A DNA stretch of 64,000 bases from Sodiomyces alkalinus F11 (lineage: Eukaryota; Ascomycota; Sordariomycetes; Glomerellales; Plectosphaerellaceae): positions 2,929 to 66,928 of the forward strand of contig NW_021167079.1 in NCBI RefSeq assembly GCF_003711515.1, written 5' to 3'. Shown here in pieces: positions 1 through 12,150 of the stretch. Within the stretch, counting starts at the first letter, position 1, and every line of letters starts with the position of its first letter. The position numbers and the translations under genes were made by a program. The notes beneath the pieces were generated by a model. The model was not told where the DNA came from and ran no database searches. It saw nothing but the letters and a program-made list of their open reading frames with translations.

Positions 1-69
1 TCTGCCTTAGCCTTCTAAATAGTGATTTACTATAGTAAGTCCCTAACCTAATAAACGCTATTAATCTTA

Positions 70-935
70 TACGTCTTATGCTTTACCCGAAGCTAGTAAA
101 CCTCGTAAGAGAAATTAAGTTAATAGTTAGGATTTAGATAAAAGAACTCTTTAACGAGCTTCTTAACCAGATTAGAGTAACCGCCTTTATCGGCTTAAAC
201 CTCTCTGACTAAGCATTCGATAGCGGGATAAAAAGCCGTATCCGTGTATAGGTTAACGTAGGTGATCTTATCGGCTTTACTAAGGCGGTTAAGCTTAGTG
301 TAGTTATCGTACTACTAAAGGAACGTGGAGAGGGACTTACTACTAAAGCGGGGAGCTCTAGTAGCGAGGGGATTTAGAGGTGCTCTTAATATAATAGTAG
401 TAAGAGGCAGGGCTCTTATAACCTCGGTCATAGTACTCTCTTAGTCACGGTTTATTAGGGCTTATAGTAGCTTAATCAGGTCGTTAGCGGTAGTAGGGGA
501 AGCGTTCGAAGCGGGCTAGGTAGAGATAGTAATAGGGGTAGTGTTAGGGGTAGTTATCGAAATAGTAGCCGGAGCCGCGGTAAACGTAGTAGTCGGCCTA
601 GAAGCGGGCGGAGGTAAGGCCGTAGCCCCGATATCGTGGTTCTCCTAATCAGGGGTAGTAGAAGTAGTAGGCGTAAGAAGAGGGGGAATAGCCGGCGAGG
701 GAGCCTTATTATCGGAGTCGCTAATAACGATAATAGGGGTAAGCTCGCGATACTAAGTCTAAGTGTCTATAGTGTCTTAGGTATAAGTGCTAGGGGGTAG
801 GCGAATAATAATAATAGGGTTAGGGCGCTTAGGGTATTTAGGGAAAGGTTCTTCGAACTAATCGTCTAGCGAGAAGATCTTATAGGTATTCTAGATACTA
901 GCTAGGTTATTATATATATTATATTATCTTAATAA
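70..935 (+). pseudogene. RIP-mutated gag-like reading frame of a retroelement
   Basis: One plus-strand frame can be followed for about 280 codons, broken mainly by TAG and TAA where CAG or CAA would be expected. The first part reads like a helical capsid-type domain with phrases such as LVREIKLIV and ELLNQIRVTAFIGL. The second part is rich in Arg, Ser and Gly, as in the nucleic-acid-binding tail of a Gag protein. I see no clear zinc knuckle. The left end runs off the window. The family is not recognised; a Gag protein is an inference from composition and context. Confidence 0.4.
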
Positions 936-1944
936 GAGTGATAAGGTCTTTAATTAAAGGGCGGTCCTAGGTTTTACTCCTTAATACTTATCTTCGGGGT
1001 CTAGCTTTTCTAACTCATTATAAAGGAAGAAGCCCCCTATAATTAGGAGATTACCTATTAGTAAAGGGACTATACTCACGAATATTAATATTAAAAGCAT
1101 TACCCGCTAAGCCTCCTGAAAAAGCATTATCATCTGCTTACGGGGTCTATAAAGGTCCTTACTAGACTATTAGGTCCTTTTATAACGTATCGTTATTTCG
1201 CTCCCACGCTCGGTATTAGCTTTTTATTAGGTCTGCTAGGGGTTAGTTACCCTAATCCGGGTAAGCTGCTCTCGGCGGTCTTATCTTTTCTTCGCCGTTA
1301 TACGAGAATCTATTTTAATTAGTGGTAGGGGCTATAAGCCCCCTATCGAGTCTATTCTATATCCGGAATCTAACTCTATCGCGATCTAAACGGTTTCTTC
1401 TATTTCTATAATTACTACCTCTATAGCGGCGGGTCTTATAATTAAAAGTGTTAATAATTCTTTAACTCTTACCTAAGCAGTTATTTCTTTTCCTGATCTT
1501 ATTAAGGTAAATCTCCCCTCGGTCTTAAAGCGTTAAATTCTTCCTTAGTCGTTATCTTTATATTCTTCCTAGGGTTATTAACTAATAGTCCGTTTAGGAG
1601 GACCGGAACCTCCCTCAAGCGCCTCTATTACTCTAATTAGGGTTAGAATACTTTAAAAACGCCGAATAAATCCGCCTCCGAGCACTATATTATAACTGGA
1701 TAAAGATATAGTGGCACTAAATCGTCAAGATAAATATCAGATAAAGAGGTTAGTCCAGCGAAACCACGATATATAACCAAAATATAACTAACACCGCTAT
1801 AACCTTTAGCGAAGAAGTAGATCGGTAGTTACTATTCTGATCAGGGTAACGTAAGTTAAACTGGAAAGATACCTTAAACGTAGAATAAGTAATTATAAAA
1901 GAGGATAATAATTATATAATAATCTCTTAATAAGAACGTCCCGA
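936..1944. other. Mutated intergenic repeat, no gene seen
   Basis: No credible reading frame is visible on either strand. The base pattern is the same TpA-rich, CpA-poor pattern as the neighbouring elements, except for a less mutated patch near 1690-1820. It is probably the rest of the retroelement to the left or the 3' part of the LINE to the right. Confidence 0.4.
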
Positions 1945-4900
1945 GCCTGTCCTTAATATATATATAGGCAGCGGATCCAGCGGCCTTAAAAGGGGGGTTA
2001 TATAACCGTCTGCCGAACCAGTCTAACGCCGCATCTGCGCGGTTATACTAGGTGCTTTTTAGGTGATTTAGGGTCCTACTATAGCTGTGAACTAAAGTTA
2101 GCTAATAAGACTATATAGGCTATTATAGCTGCCGTAGGGCCTTAAAGGAAAGGCCCCTCTACGAGCTAGTTAGCCTGTGAAGCCTGTTCAGAGCGCCTAA
2201 AGTTGAATTTAGGCGTTTTTCGACGTGGGGTTTAAAGGATAGCTTAGGGTTAAACTAGATCCCTAGCCACCTAATAGCACTTAGCGAAGGTTTAACTAGG
2301 TGCCCCCCTATAGTAACCGGGGCGTCTTTAATAGAGTGTCTTCGGTGGAAGTGAATAAGCTCTGTTTTATCCGGGTCGAAAAGGACGTGGTTATTATTAG
2401 CTACTTCGAAAAGAGAGGCTACGGCTTTTTCTAGAATCTTATAGTTTTTCCTAGCTAACGTAGACGCTATAGATAGCTGAAAGTCGTCTATATAGGATCA
2501 TTGAAGACCTTTAAAATCCCCGCTATAACTTTCCTAATATAAATTAGAACAAGAATAGGGGAAACTGGAGAGCCTTATAGGACCCCTATATTTAGGGGGG
2601 TGGGCTGCTAAACCTAACCCTTAAAGGCTAGTTAGCTACGCTTGTTTTCTGTAAAAGAGGCTACCTATTTAAGTAGATTCGAGGGTAATTAGAGCGCTTA
2701 AAGGGTTTTTAGTAGCTAAGGGCGGGTAGCGTGATCGAAGGCTTCTTTAATATCCAAAAATAGCGTAGAAACCACGGTATTTTAACGCGATTTACGCTAT
2801 TTTTTGATATAGTAGAGGAGAAGGAGGGCCGTGTCGAAAGTAGATCGTTATTGTCTACCTCCTATTTAACTAGGGTGTAGAAGGTCGTCGCGGGTATTAG
2901 CTATAAAGCTAAGCCTAGTAGCTATAATCCTTTCGAGGACTTTACCTAAGTAGTTTAGAAGGGCTATAATCCTATAAGACTTAGGATTAGAGTAGTCCTT
3001 CTTCCCCGGCTTTAGTAGAACGACCCCTAGGGCCTCTTTCTAGTAGGTAGGGTAGTGGCCTGCTGAAAATAAAGCTGAGTAGGCCTTTAAGAAGGGCCCG
3101 GGAATAGCCTTATAGGCCTGTTAGATCGGCTATAAGATTATCCTATTAGACCCTGGGGCTTTCCCCTTAGTAGCTTTAAAGATAGCGCGTTATAGTTCGG
3201 CAGCCTATAGGCTAGGCCACTCCCACGGTTTTCTAAGGCCCTTACTACGTGATCTAGTCAGGCTTTAGGGGCTGTTAGAAGGGTTAGAGGGGCTTAGGTC
3301 CCCCGAAGGGCCTGTAAATACAGGGGCTTTAGGGGCGTTAGTGGCGGAAGGAAGAGGAAAAAGGGTCTGAAGAAGGGCGTTGTATTTTTTATCGAAGGCG
3401 TAGGCATTTTGTTTCGTAGCCGTTTGAATCGGTGGGATCTTCGCGTTTAGGCCGCTTTTCGTATAGTTATAGGCCTTAAAAATCTCAGGGCCTTAAGCAT
3501 TGGCTAGGAAGGCCTCCTAGTGGTTCTTTTTTACTGTTTTTACTGCCCTATAGTAGGCGTTTCGAGCCTTTTTCTACGTGATTTCTAGAGCCGTTAGTCG
3601 GGTAGCCGAGGTCCCCTTTTGAGTTTGTCTAAAAACCCTAAAAGCCCTATTAGCTGTTTTTCGCAGGGCCTTTAGCTCTAGGGTCTACCACGGTTTCGAA
3701 CGCTCTACTATCCTTAGCTCCGGTATAGACGCGTTAATAGCTAGGGAAATAGTATCCGATAGATAGCGACCTATAGAGTCCTAGTCCGAGGCGTTAATAG
3801 CCTGTTATAGCTGCTAGTCGAGGCTAGGTTCTAGGCTCTTTAGGGTGCTAGTAAATAGGTTCTAGTTCGCTAGCCTATAATTATAGGCCGGTGGAAGGGA
3901 TCTATTTATAGGACCTTTAGAGCCTAGAATAGAGGCTGAAATCAGAATAGCGCGGTGTAGAGAGGGAGTGTTTTTAATATATTCCTACTTATAAAAGCGG
4001 AGACGATCGAATCCGGGCGTGTAAAATACTAGGTCTATAACAGACTCTTGGCGAAGATTAGACCTAAAAAAGGTCCCCCCGTTTAGGTTAACTTCTTCAG
4101 GGTCCACTAAATAGGTGGCCTTAAGGCTGTTTAACCAGTCTACTAGGGCCTAGGCCTTAATAGAAGCCTGATTCGTAGTAGCCCCGTTCTACTATTAGTA
4201 GTTCCTGTTAAAGTGCCCTATAATAAGGGTCGGCGTAGGGACCTGAAGGCCCTATAGCACACGATCTTCGGTCCAGGGTCGGCTTCTAGAGCCTAAAAAA
4301 GAAGGAAAAGAAGAAGAAGAAGAAGTCGAAGAGGTAGAGGAGGTAGGGCTAGAGGGCCTCCCTACCCGTTGTCTCGGGGTCCTGCTCTGTCTAATTATAG
4401 ACGTTTAGAATATAGAAGGTCTATGGATAATACACCTTTATACGCTACGCGTCTATATTATCTAGAAGGTCTTCGCGGTGTGAAAAATCGATACCCGAGC
4501 CCTTTCTTATATAAGTAAGGACCCTAGGCTTAATAGGAAAAAACTGGGTTTTCCGAGACGTAGGTGTTATAGTATAGAAGGCCGGGTGGTTATGAATATA
4601 CTACCCTTCTGGTGTCGGGACGTAGGAGGGTTCCTAGATAAGGACTATATTAGCCGAAGCCTTTACAGCCTATTCTAGGATAGCTTCCTGCGCCGGGCCC
4701 TGTTTATCGACGTTATGCTGAATCAACCAGATTTCCTTCGAACTAAAAGACCCTTTATTTATAGGATTTAGGGTTTAGTAGCTTGAAAGACCTCGTAGTT
4801 TTTACTATAAGGGGGGTGTACCCCCTCGTAGTTATAGTATTTATAGGTCCTGTATTCGTAGTCGCTATATTCTTCGTACTCGTTATAGTAGTGGTCTTCG

Positions 4901-6470
4901 TCGCCGTGGCCCTCCGTAGCGTAGATAGAGTAGGTAGTTAGGCTTTTATAGGTCCCTCGGGTATGCCCGAATTTCTAGTAGTTAGAGCACTGGGTTCTAG
5001 GGGTTATAGGCCTATATTTATAGACCTTTAGCCGCTGGCCAGCTATATAGAGCCCCTGTTTTAAGCAGTATTTCTGCTCTTTAGTAGTTAGCACTGAAAT
5101 AACAATAGTGCCGTGAAGCCCGTCTAGGGTTCCTAGCCACCGAGGCTTCCCTACTACCCTAATAGGGTTAAAGGTGCCGATTTCAGTGATTAGGTCCTTT
5201 AAACCTAGGCCCTATCGAAGGCTGCGGTTTAGGGCTTCTAGCGGCCTGTCGGAAGGGTCGGCAGGGTCGGATAACAGGGTTTCCCCCCCTCCAAAGGCCC
5301 TAGTAGGCACCTGTTTGATAATAAGCTTAAACTAGTCACCTGTAGGTTAAGGGGGGCTGAAGAGGTAGGTTTAGCTCCTTAAACCACTGATTCTGCGAGT
5401 TTAGGATCTGTTGAACGCTGTACTTCGGGCCCGGGGTCAAAATAAGGTTCCTATTAGTTAATAGGCTAATAGTCGTAATAGCAGAGATTTTTAGGGCCTT
5501 ATTTAGCCTGTTCCGGAGCTTAAGGGGATTAAAGTTCTCCCGGGGGATTATTTCCCCTGCCGTAGGCTATAAAATAACCTTAGGGATCTTTTTAGGGTCC
5601 GTGGGGAGGGAGGCCGGGGGGGCTGAAGGTGCTAAGGCCCTATAGGGGGCCTGGAGTGCTATAAAGCCTGTTTTTCCCTTTAAAGCCTCGCTATAAAGGG
5701 GTTTAGGCTATTGTGTAAGCTTGCAAACTGCCTGGGCTAGTTCGTCGACCTTCTGCTTAAGGGTGGGCGGCTGGGTCCCGTCGATAGCAGATTGAAGCCC
5801 TGAAGAGAGGGCTTTAATCTAAGGGGTAGGGTCGAGGTTAAAGGCCTGTTAAAGTAGCTGAAAAGCCTGCTGGAGAAGACCCCTAGCCTGGGCCTTACTA
5901 GCCGAACTAGTCGACTTCTAGGGCGTAGTAGGGGGGTTTCTAGTAGTTCTAGGGGCCTTTTTAGCCTATTAGAGCCTATAAGGCCCTGTTTTTCAGCAGG
6001 GGGGGGCCTAGAGGGCGTTTCGAAGAGGCCTTCGGCCTCCGAGTTGGAGGGGGGCTCGGTTCGGGTCCTAGAAAACCTTCTAGGGGTTGGGGTTAAAGGG
6101 CTAAGCTGCCTTTTCGAATTAAAGGGCGTAATAAAGGTAGAAGTCCCTGTATGTATGGGGCTTTTAAAGGTTTCCCCTATTTCTACCTCCCCTAAGCCCT
6201 CTATAATTATAGGGGGCTTAGGGTTGGTTCCGGGGGCGTTGGGGTGGGTTGGGGCGTTGTTGTGGCTGGTGCTGTGGCTGTTGTTGTGGCTGGGGCCTTT
6301 TATGGGGTGCTGGGCTCGTGAGGCGTTGGTGGTTGCGGCTCTGCGTGGCTGCTTTGTCAGCGTAGGCGCACGGGCCATGTTAAATTTTACCCCTGTACGC
6401 GAGGCACCCGTAGGTGCGTTTCTAGGCGTTTTCGCACTTATTTTACGCCCTAAATAGCACCTGCGCGATA
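1945..6470 (-). mobile_element. Tad1-type LINE retrotransposon (LINE A), RIP-mutated
   Basis: Read on the minus strand this is a two-ORF LINE. ORF1 starts near 6378. Near 4950-5010 it carries a CCHC-type knuckle, CSNC followed by KFGHTRG, whose last Cys is now Tyr. ORF2 follows with an endonuclease domain: GHFNRN (GDFN type) near 4210 and SVIDLVFYTPG near 4000. A reverse transcriptase follows, with GVLxGSPVSPIL (from GVPQGSP) near 2550-2590 and IDDFQLSIAS near 2470-2500. The two RT motifs are in different frames, so there is at least one indel as well as RIP stops. The 3' end near 1945 is approximate and no target duplication was found. Family placement rests on ORF order and motif type. Confidence 0.8.
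5737..6378 (-). pseudogene. N-terminal part of LINE A ORF1, still open for 213 codons
   Basis: This is the longest open stretch of LINE A. It begins MARAPTLTK and is rich in Pro, Ser, Thr, Asn and His, as in the disordered N-terminus of fungal LINE ORF1 proteins. The sequence is unusually rich in TG/CA (near 6230-6300), so this end of the element escaped most RIP. The frame continues, broken, toward the knuckle near 4.95 kb. It is a remnant, not a host gene. Confidence 0.6.
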
Positions 6471-7270
6471 TCGGGCTATAGATAGGCGTATAGAGCTCGA
6501 AAAGACCTATCGATTGATATAGCTTTTAAGTGGTTTAGAGCGTTTGCGCGTAGAACGTGGGTCCCCCTAAAAGAGTAGTAAGCAGGATAATATATGCAGC
6601 TATTTTTAGTATAAAGAAGGAAGCTACGAAATTCACGGAAACAGTAACGATAGGCCCTATATAATACTAGCATCGGGAGTCTTTATATAGATTAAAAGGA
6701 TAACCCGAAAGAATAAAAGGATAGATTAGAAGACCCGGAGAGGAACTAGACTAGAACCTGTTTGGATCCTAGTAAGGACGGTATCGGGTTCGAGGATAGG
6801 GATAGAATAGTTTCTATTAATAGACTAAAGGGGATAAAGGGAGAGAGGGTATACCCGAGTCAGAGCCACGGCTAAGAAGGCTCTGTATAGAAACTAGGCG
6901 GGACCCTATTAGGGTCCTATCGTGGAAGACTCTAGTTCAGGGTATTAAGGGATGTAGGGAACGGACTCGGAGACTGGATTTTCGGAGGAGCCGAGAGGCC
7001 GGCACGGATCGGGCGCTCCTAAGGATAGGAGTATCCGGGGAAGGTTACTATATTAGGTGCCTATAGTAGTGGTTATAATAGGTCCCTAATATAAACCTAT
7101 AGAGGTCTAGGTATACCTAGTCTAAGACCCCTTAAGGTATAAATAAAGTAAGTTATTATATAGTAAATAGAATAGTCCCTCGAAGTAAATAAGGTAGTTC
7201 TTAAGGAAGTAAATAAGCAGCCCCCGAAAAGCAGAGCGTAGTCTTAAGAAGCGAGGGAGCCTCCCCTTAA
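6471..7270. other. LINE 5' leader and unassigned mutated sequence
   Basis: The first 100 bases (about 6475-6570) recur in inverted orientation near 60685-60790, so they are probably the 5' leader of LINE A. The remainder has no credible frame. The boundary with the Copia fragment to the right is not sharp. Confidence 0.35.
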
Positions 7271-9210
7271 AGGAGGAGGCTAGCGATTACTCTGATTCTT
7301 TGGCTATACCCATATTTTAACCCTATCATAATCCTATCGTGATTACACCTGGTTCCTTGCTTAACCCTACCTTTTCACTCTTTGCGACTACCTATTTAAC
7401 ACATAACTACGCCGCTATATTAGTATTATAGTCCTTCCGTATACGAATAGCTATTACCGCCCGATTTAACCTAGAGATAAGACAGTTTAACGCCGTTAAC
7501 GTGTTCGTTAATATAAGCCTTAAAGAGGAAGGATTTATAAAGATAGTGTAAGGCTACAAGGTTCTAGGTAAGGTTCTGCTACTATAGAAAGCACTATTCG
7601 GCGTAAGGGTATTACTACTACTATAGTAAAAGGAACTTAGCGGTAGGCTATAGAATATAGGATTTAAGACATGCTTAATAACCCCTATATTTATAATCCG
7701 CGATGGTTTAATCCTATTCTTCTACGTTAACGATATCGGGATTACCTATTATAAAGATCGTAACACTAGTGCTAATAACCTCAAGGATACCTTTAAATAA
7801 AGCTATAAGTTATCGGGAGGAGATAAAATCCTTTTATTCCGAGGGATTAAGGTCCAAAGGGACCGAGCTACCCGTAGGATATAGTTATTATAAACTTCCT
7901 ATATAGAGAAGATCGGGGTTAAATACTACGAAGATATCCTTTATCGTAAAACGCTAGAAGTCCTATTATTAACTATGAAGCCGTTAATACTAAGCAATAG
8001 CACCCGCGCATTAATTCTAGAGGTCCGCTAGTATTAGGGTATAATAGGGTTAATTCTATATACCGCTATTATAATAAGACCCGATATTACGTTTCTTATT
8101 CGAAGCTTTCCTAATATAACGTTAACCCCTTATCTAACCACCTTAAGAGGGCCTAATAAGCGCTACTATTCTTATACTATATAAGGCACTATTACCTAGA
8201 ATTCGGTGGGGATAGACTCTCCTTAGCTTCGGGCGATACATCTTTTAGGGATAATCCAGACCGTAAGAGTTTATAAGGATATACAATAAAGCTCTTTAGC
8301 GGTATAATTAACTAGAAGGCGGGTAAGTAACTAACGGTTACGGCGTCGTTAATAGTGTCGGAACTACTAGCTCTTATAGAGGCGGCTAAGAAGACGTTAT
8401 TCGTTAGCCGGATATTAAGAGATCTAAAGCTTTGGTTAGATTAATAATAACTATAGCTATATTGTAATAATTAGTAGACTATTAACCTTATTAATAAGGA
8501 AGTATAACGCCTATGAATAAGGCTACCGTATATCGATATATATACCTATTAGGCGTGCTAGTTAGTATAGTAAAGACCTTTACAGGTTATATATATTAAA
8601 ACAAAGGATATAATCGTAGACAGATTAAGGAAGACGTTATCTAAGATGGAGATTAAACGAATATAATAATAGCTTGATTTAACGGATTAAAAGGATTATA
8701 TTAAGTGGTCAAAACGGTTACACGAAGAGATTAAGCGCGCTAGAGCCGCGACGAGAAGGGCCAATAAGGACATAGAAGATCTAATAGATATAGATCCAAT
8801 TATTCTAATTAGAACCAAGCAACTAAGTATAATAGAATTACATTAAATTATTAGAAGGGGGGATTTAGATCCCTTTTACGAGAACGTTTTCCTACTCTTT
8901 AAAGACTAGTATTTTTATAGTAGAAAACATTAAGAGCTTTGAGTTTAAACTAAAGCCTCTAATTAGTTAGTTAAACTAGGAGGATCCACCTTAACTAAGG
9001 GGGTGTGATATATAGGCACACAGACTATAATATAGTCCTTAGGGGATATATGCCTAACTAAGGGCTTTAGACCTCGGGGCGCAGAATATAATATAAGTAG
9101 ATATTAGTAAAGACTATATAGGATCCAAATAATATAGTACCTATACTAGAGTCTTCACCACCCAAATTAAGGGTATAAGAGACTTATACAGATATAACTT
9201 AAGATAATAC
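7271..9210 (+). mobile_element. 5'-truncated Ty1/Copia retrotransposon (element A) with 3' LTR
   Basis: The plus strand shows the C-terminal half of a Copia polyprotein. The reverse transcriptase has LEIRQFNAVNVFVN near 7455-7510 and FFYVNDIG at about 7717-7740, the YVDDI box with one Asp changed to Asn by a G-to-A change. RNase H follows near 8250-8560, with YTIKLFSG and a final relic of the CDNQ motif. A purine tract, ACTAAGGGGGTG, ends at 9005 and the LTR begins at 9006. Gag, protease and integrase are missing. The LTR is split by element B and resumes at 15593. Confidence 0.8.
9006..9210 (+). repeat. 3' LTR of element A, left part
   Basis: It matches, in opposite orientation, the LTRs of B and H. 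It starts TGATATATAGGCACAC (intact copies start TGTCGTATAGGCAC) just after a polypurine tract. It stops at AATAC (9206-9210), where element B was inserted. Confidence 0.8.
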
Positions 9211-9473
9211 TATCGCACGTCAAATAGACACTTGAATAATTCACTTAGTAGAGCAGAAATCTCGTGTATGTGTATTATGTTAAGTTATATCTGGGAGAGT
9301 CTCTTATGCCCTTAATTTAGGTGGTGAAGACTCTGTTATGTATACTAAGTCATTGGGATCCTATCCAGTCTTTTCCGGTATCCGCCCCTGTTATATCCGA
9401 AGCCCTTAGTTATAGCGTGGATCCCCCCTAGATCCCCTATAGACTACGTCGTAGTCCGTATACCTATACGATA
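9211..9473 (-). repeat. 3' LTR of element B
   Basis: On the plus strand it reads TATCGCACGTCAAATAG at its left end and CCTATACGATA at its right end, mutated from TGTCG...CGACA. The bases after 9473 are TACCCCCTTA, the complement of the polypurine tract. Confidence 0.85.
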
Positions 9474-11489
9474 TACCCCCTTAGTTAAGGTGGGTCTTCT
9501 TAGGTTAACTAACTACATATAGGCTTCGGTTTAAACCAAATGCTCTTAACTTTTCTATCGTGAAATTAATAGTTAAGGGAAAACGCCCTCGAAAAGGGAT
9601 CTAAATCCGCCCTGTTTAACCGTTTAATTTGATTCTATCTTAATTAGTTCCTCGATTCTGATTAGCCGGATCTACTTAATCGGATCTATATCTATCGGAT
9701 CTGCTATGCCCTCGCGGGCTTTTGTAGTCGCTACGGTTTTAGCGCGTTTAATCTTTTCGTGTAGCCGTTTAGATTACTCGATACGGTCCTTTTAATCCGT
9801 TAAATTAAGCTATTACTATAGTCTTTTAATCCCTGCCTCCGGTAATACCTTTATTAAACCGTCCGCGATTATCTCCTTTATATTAACGTATATAACCTTA
9901 AAGAGGCCTTACTATCCTAACTAATATACCCACTAGTTATGAATATCGATATGCCATAGCCTTATTCGTAGGCGTTATGCCTTCTTATTAACGAGGTTAA
10001 TAGTCTACTAATTATCGTAGTATAGCTATAGTTACTATTAATCTAACTAAAGCTTTAGATCCCTTAATATCCGACTAACGAATAACGTCTCCTTAGCGGC
10101 TTCTATCAGAGCGAGTAGTTCCGACTCTATTAACGACGTCGTAACCGTTAGTTACTTACCCGCCTTTTAGTTAATAGTGTCGCCGAAAAGCTTTATCGTA
10201 TATCCTTATAAGCTTTTATGGTCTGGATTATCGCCGAAGGACGCGTCGCTTACGGTTAGGAAGAGTCTATCCCCACCGAATTCCAGGTAGTGGTGCCTTA
10301 TATAGTATAAGAATAGTAGCACTTATTAAGCCCTTTTAAGGTGGTTAGAGGAGGGGTTAACGTTATGTTAGGAAAGCTTTAAATAGGCGAACACGATATT
10401 GGGTCTTATCACGATAAGGGTATATAGGATAGAACTGATTATACCCTAGTATAGGCGGACCTCGGGAATTAACGCGAGTATACCGTTATATAGTATTAGC
10501 GGATTTATAGTCGATAATAGGACTTTTAGTGGTTTTCGGCAAAGGATATCTATATAGTATTTAACCGCGATCTTCTCTATATAGGAGGATTATAATAGCT
10601 ATAACCTACGTGTGGCTTTATCCCTTAGAACCTTAATTCCGAGGAACTAACGGATTTCGTCGCCTCCCGACAACCTATAGCTTCGTTTAAGGGCAGCCTT
10701 AAGGTTATCGGCGTTAGTCTTACGATCTCGATAGTAGATAAGTCCGATATCGTTAACGTAGAAGAATAGGATTAAACTATCGCAGATTATAATATAGGGG
10801 TTATTAGGCATGGCCGTGAATCCTATCTTTTATAGTATACCGCTAAATTCCTCTTACTATAGTAGTAGCGATACCCTTAAACCGAAAAGGGCTTTTCGTA
10901 GTAGTAGTACCTTACCTAGCACTTTATAGCCTTACGGTATCTTTATAAATACTTCATCTTTAAGGCTAGTATTAATACACGCGTTAATAGCGTTAAACTA
11001 CCTTATTTCTAGGTTAAATCGTGCGGTAATCGCTATTAGTATACGGAAGGACCGCGAGGTAAGCATGGCAGCGTAGTTATCTTTAGTTTTTGACCGTTTT
11101 TATTAATCCCTTATACTATAAGGCGTGCCTTATACTTAAGGAGGGTGCCCTCCTTATTAAATTTATAGGTGTATACCTATCTATAGGCGAGGACTTATTA
11201 CTTATTAGCCTAATTACCACCTACCTCCTACTAGTAGCCTATTTCTTGGTGCCCTTTAAGGTATTCCCCCTCGGCCTATAACCACCGCTCCCGTAACGGG
11301 TAAAGGCGTATATTACGGTAGTGTTTTAGTGGAGGCGGGAGATCCTCGCGGGTTATATACGATAACGGCTAGGAGGTATTAGAGGGAGTAGAATCTATAG
11401 CACCGATATCGCCGTCATTAATAGCTTACTTCCTCGCGCATATAGGGTTATAAGTCCTTCTAGCGTTAAAGAACGCCTTTTAGGCATTA

Positions 11490-12150
11490 TCGTTCTAGAC
11501 CTTCTTAGTCGTGTATAGACTTGCGATAGTTCTCGTGATAGATAAGCGCGCGGCCGATAAGCGTACGGCCGACGGGCACCCCTTAGGGGTATCCGCAGCT
11601 ATTTCTTTATAGTTATTATCTCCTTCCACCTTAACGCCCCTAACCACCGCTAACGCTATAAGGAACGCGCGCGTAGGGTCTTCCGGGAATATTAGGGGCG
11701 TGGGAAACGGTTTAAACCTCGTAGCAGTAAACCGCGAAGTATCCGTAATAATAGCGGTAGCCTTTCCTATAGTAATAACGGTAGTATAGTCTTCTCCTAT
11801 AGTAATAGTAGTATCCGTCATAATAACGGTGCCTATAATAATAGCGGTGTGGTCTATAGTAATAGTAGTGGCCTCTCTCGTAGTAATAATAACGGCCTCG
11901 CCTTTACTAGTAATAATAGCAGTAGCGTTAGAGTTACGAGGTTCTAAATCTATAGCCTAGCTATTAGGCTATAGATTTAGAACCTTATCTATAATAATAG
12001 TAGTAGACTCTCTCGTAGTAATAGCGGCGGCCTCGCCTTTATCCGTAGCGTCGCCTTTACCCGTAGTAATAGCGGTAGCGTTAGAGTCTTCTAACTTAAG
12101 ATCTAATACGTCTACGGCTATACCTTTTAATAGTAGCCTATTCACGGTCT
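11490..12150 (-). repeat. Low-complexity repeat block within element B
   Basis: Imperfect repeats of GTAGTAATAGCGGTAG with spacers such as CGCCTTTACCC fill this part, between the integrase and reverse transcriptase regions. The same block occurs in copy H near 40.6-41.13 kb. It probably encoded an Ala/Thr/Asp-rich linker of the polyprotein. Confidence 0.6.
11939..11985. repeat. Perfect 21-bp inverted repeat with 5-base loop
   Basis: The arms are 11939-11959 and 11965-11985 and pair without a mismatch; the left arm begins AGGTTCTAAATC. The spacer is GCTAT. Copy H has the same arms at 40925-40945 and 40951-40971 with spacer GGTAT. Transcript hairpin, insertion scar or processing site are all possible. 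Confidence 0.85.

Noticed and set aside
6044..6457. 137-codon plus-strand frame rich in Leu and Trp
   Set aside because: It is the antisense shadow of LINE A ORF1. The hydrophobic look comes from reading CA-rich codons backwards.
6476..6673. 65-codon minus frame upstream of LINE A
   Set aside because: Composition follows the TpA-rich background and it crosses the LINE leader, so it is not a gene.
11800..12100. Regularly spaced short repeats that at first resemble a CRISPR array
   Set aside because: Spacers are not unique and the units drift. It is a low-complexity coding block in a eukaryotic retrotransposon.
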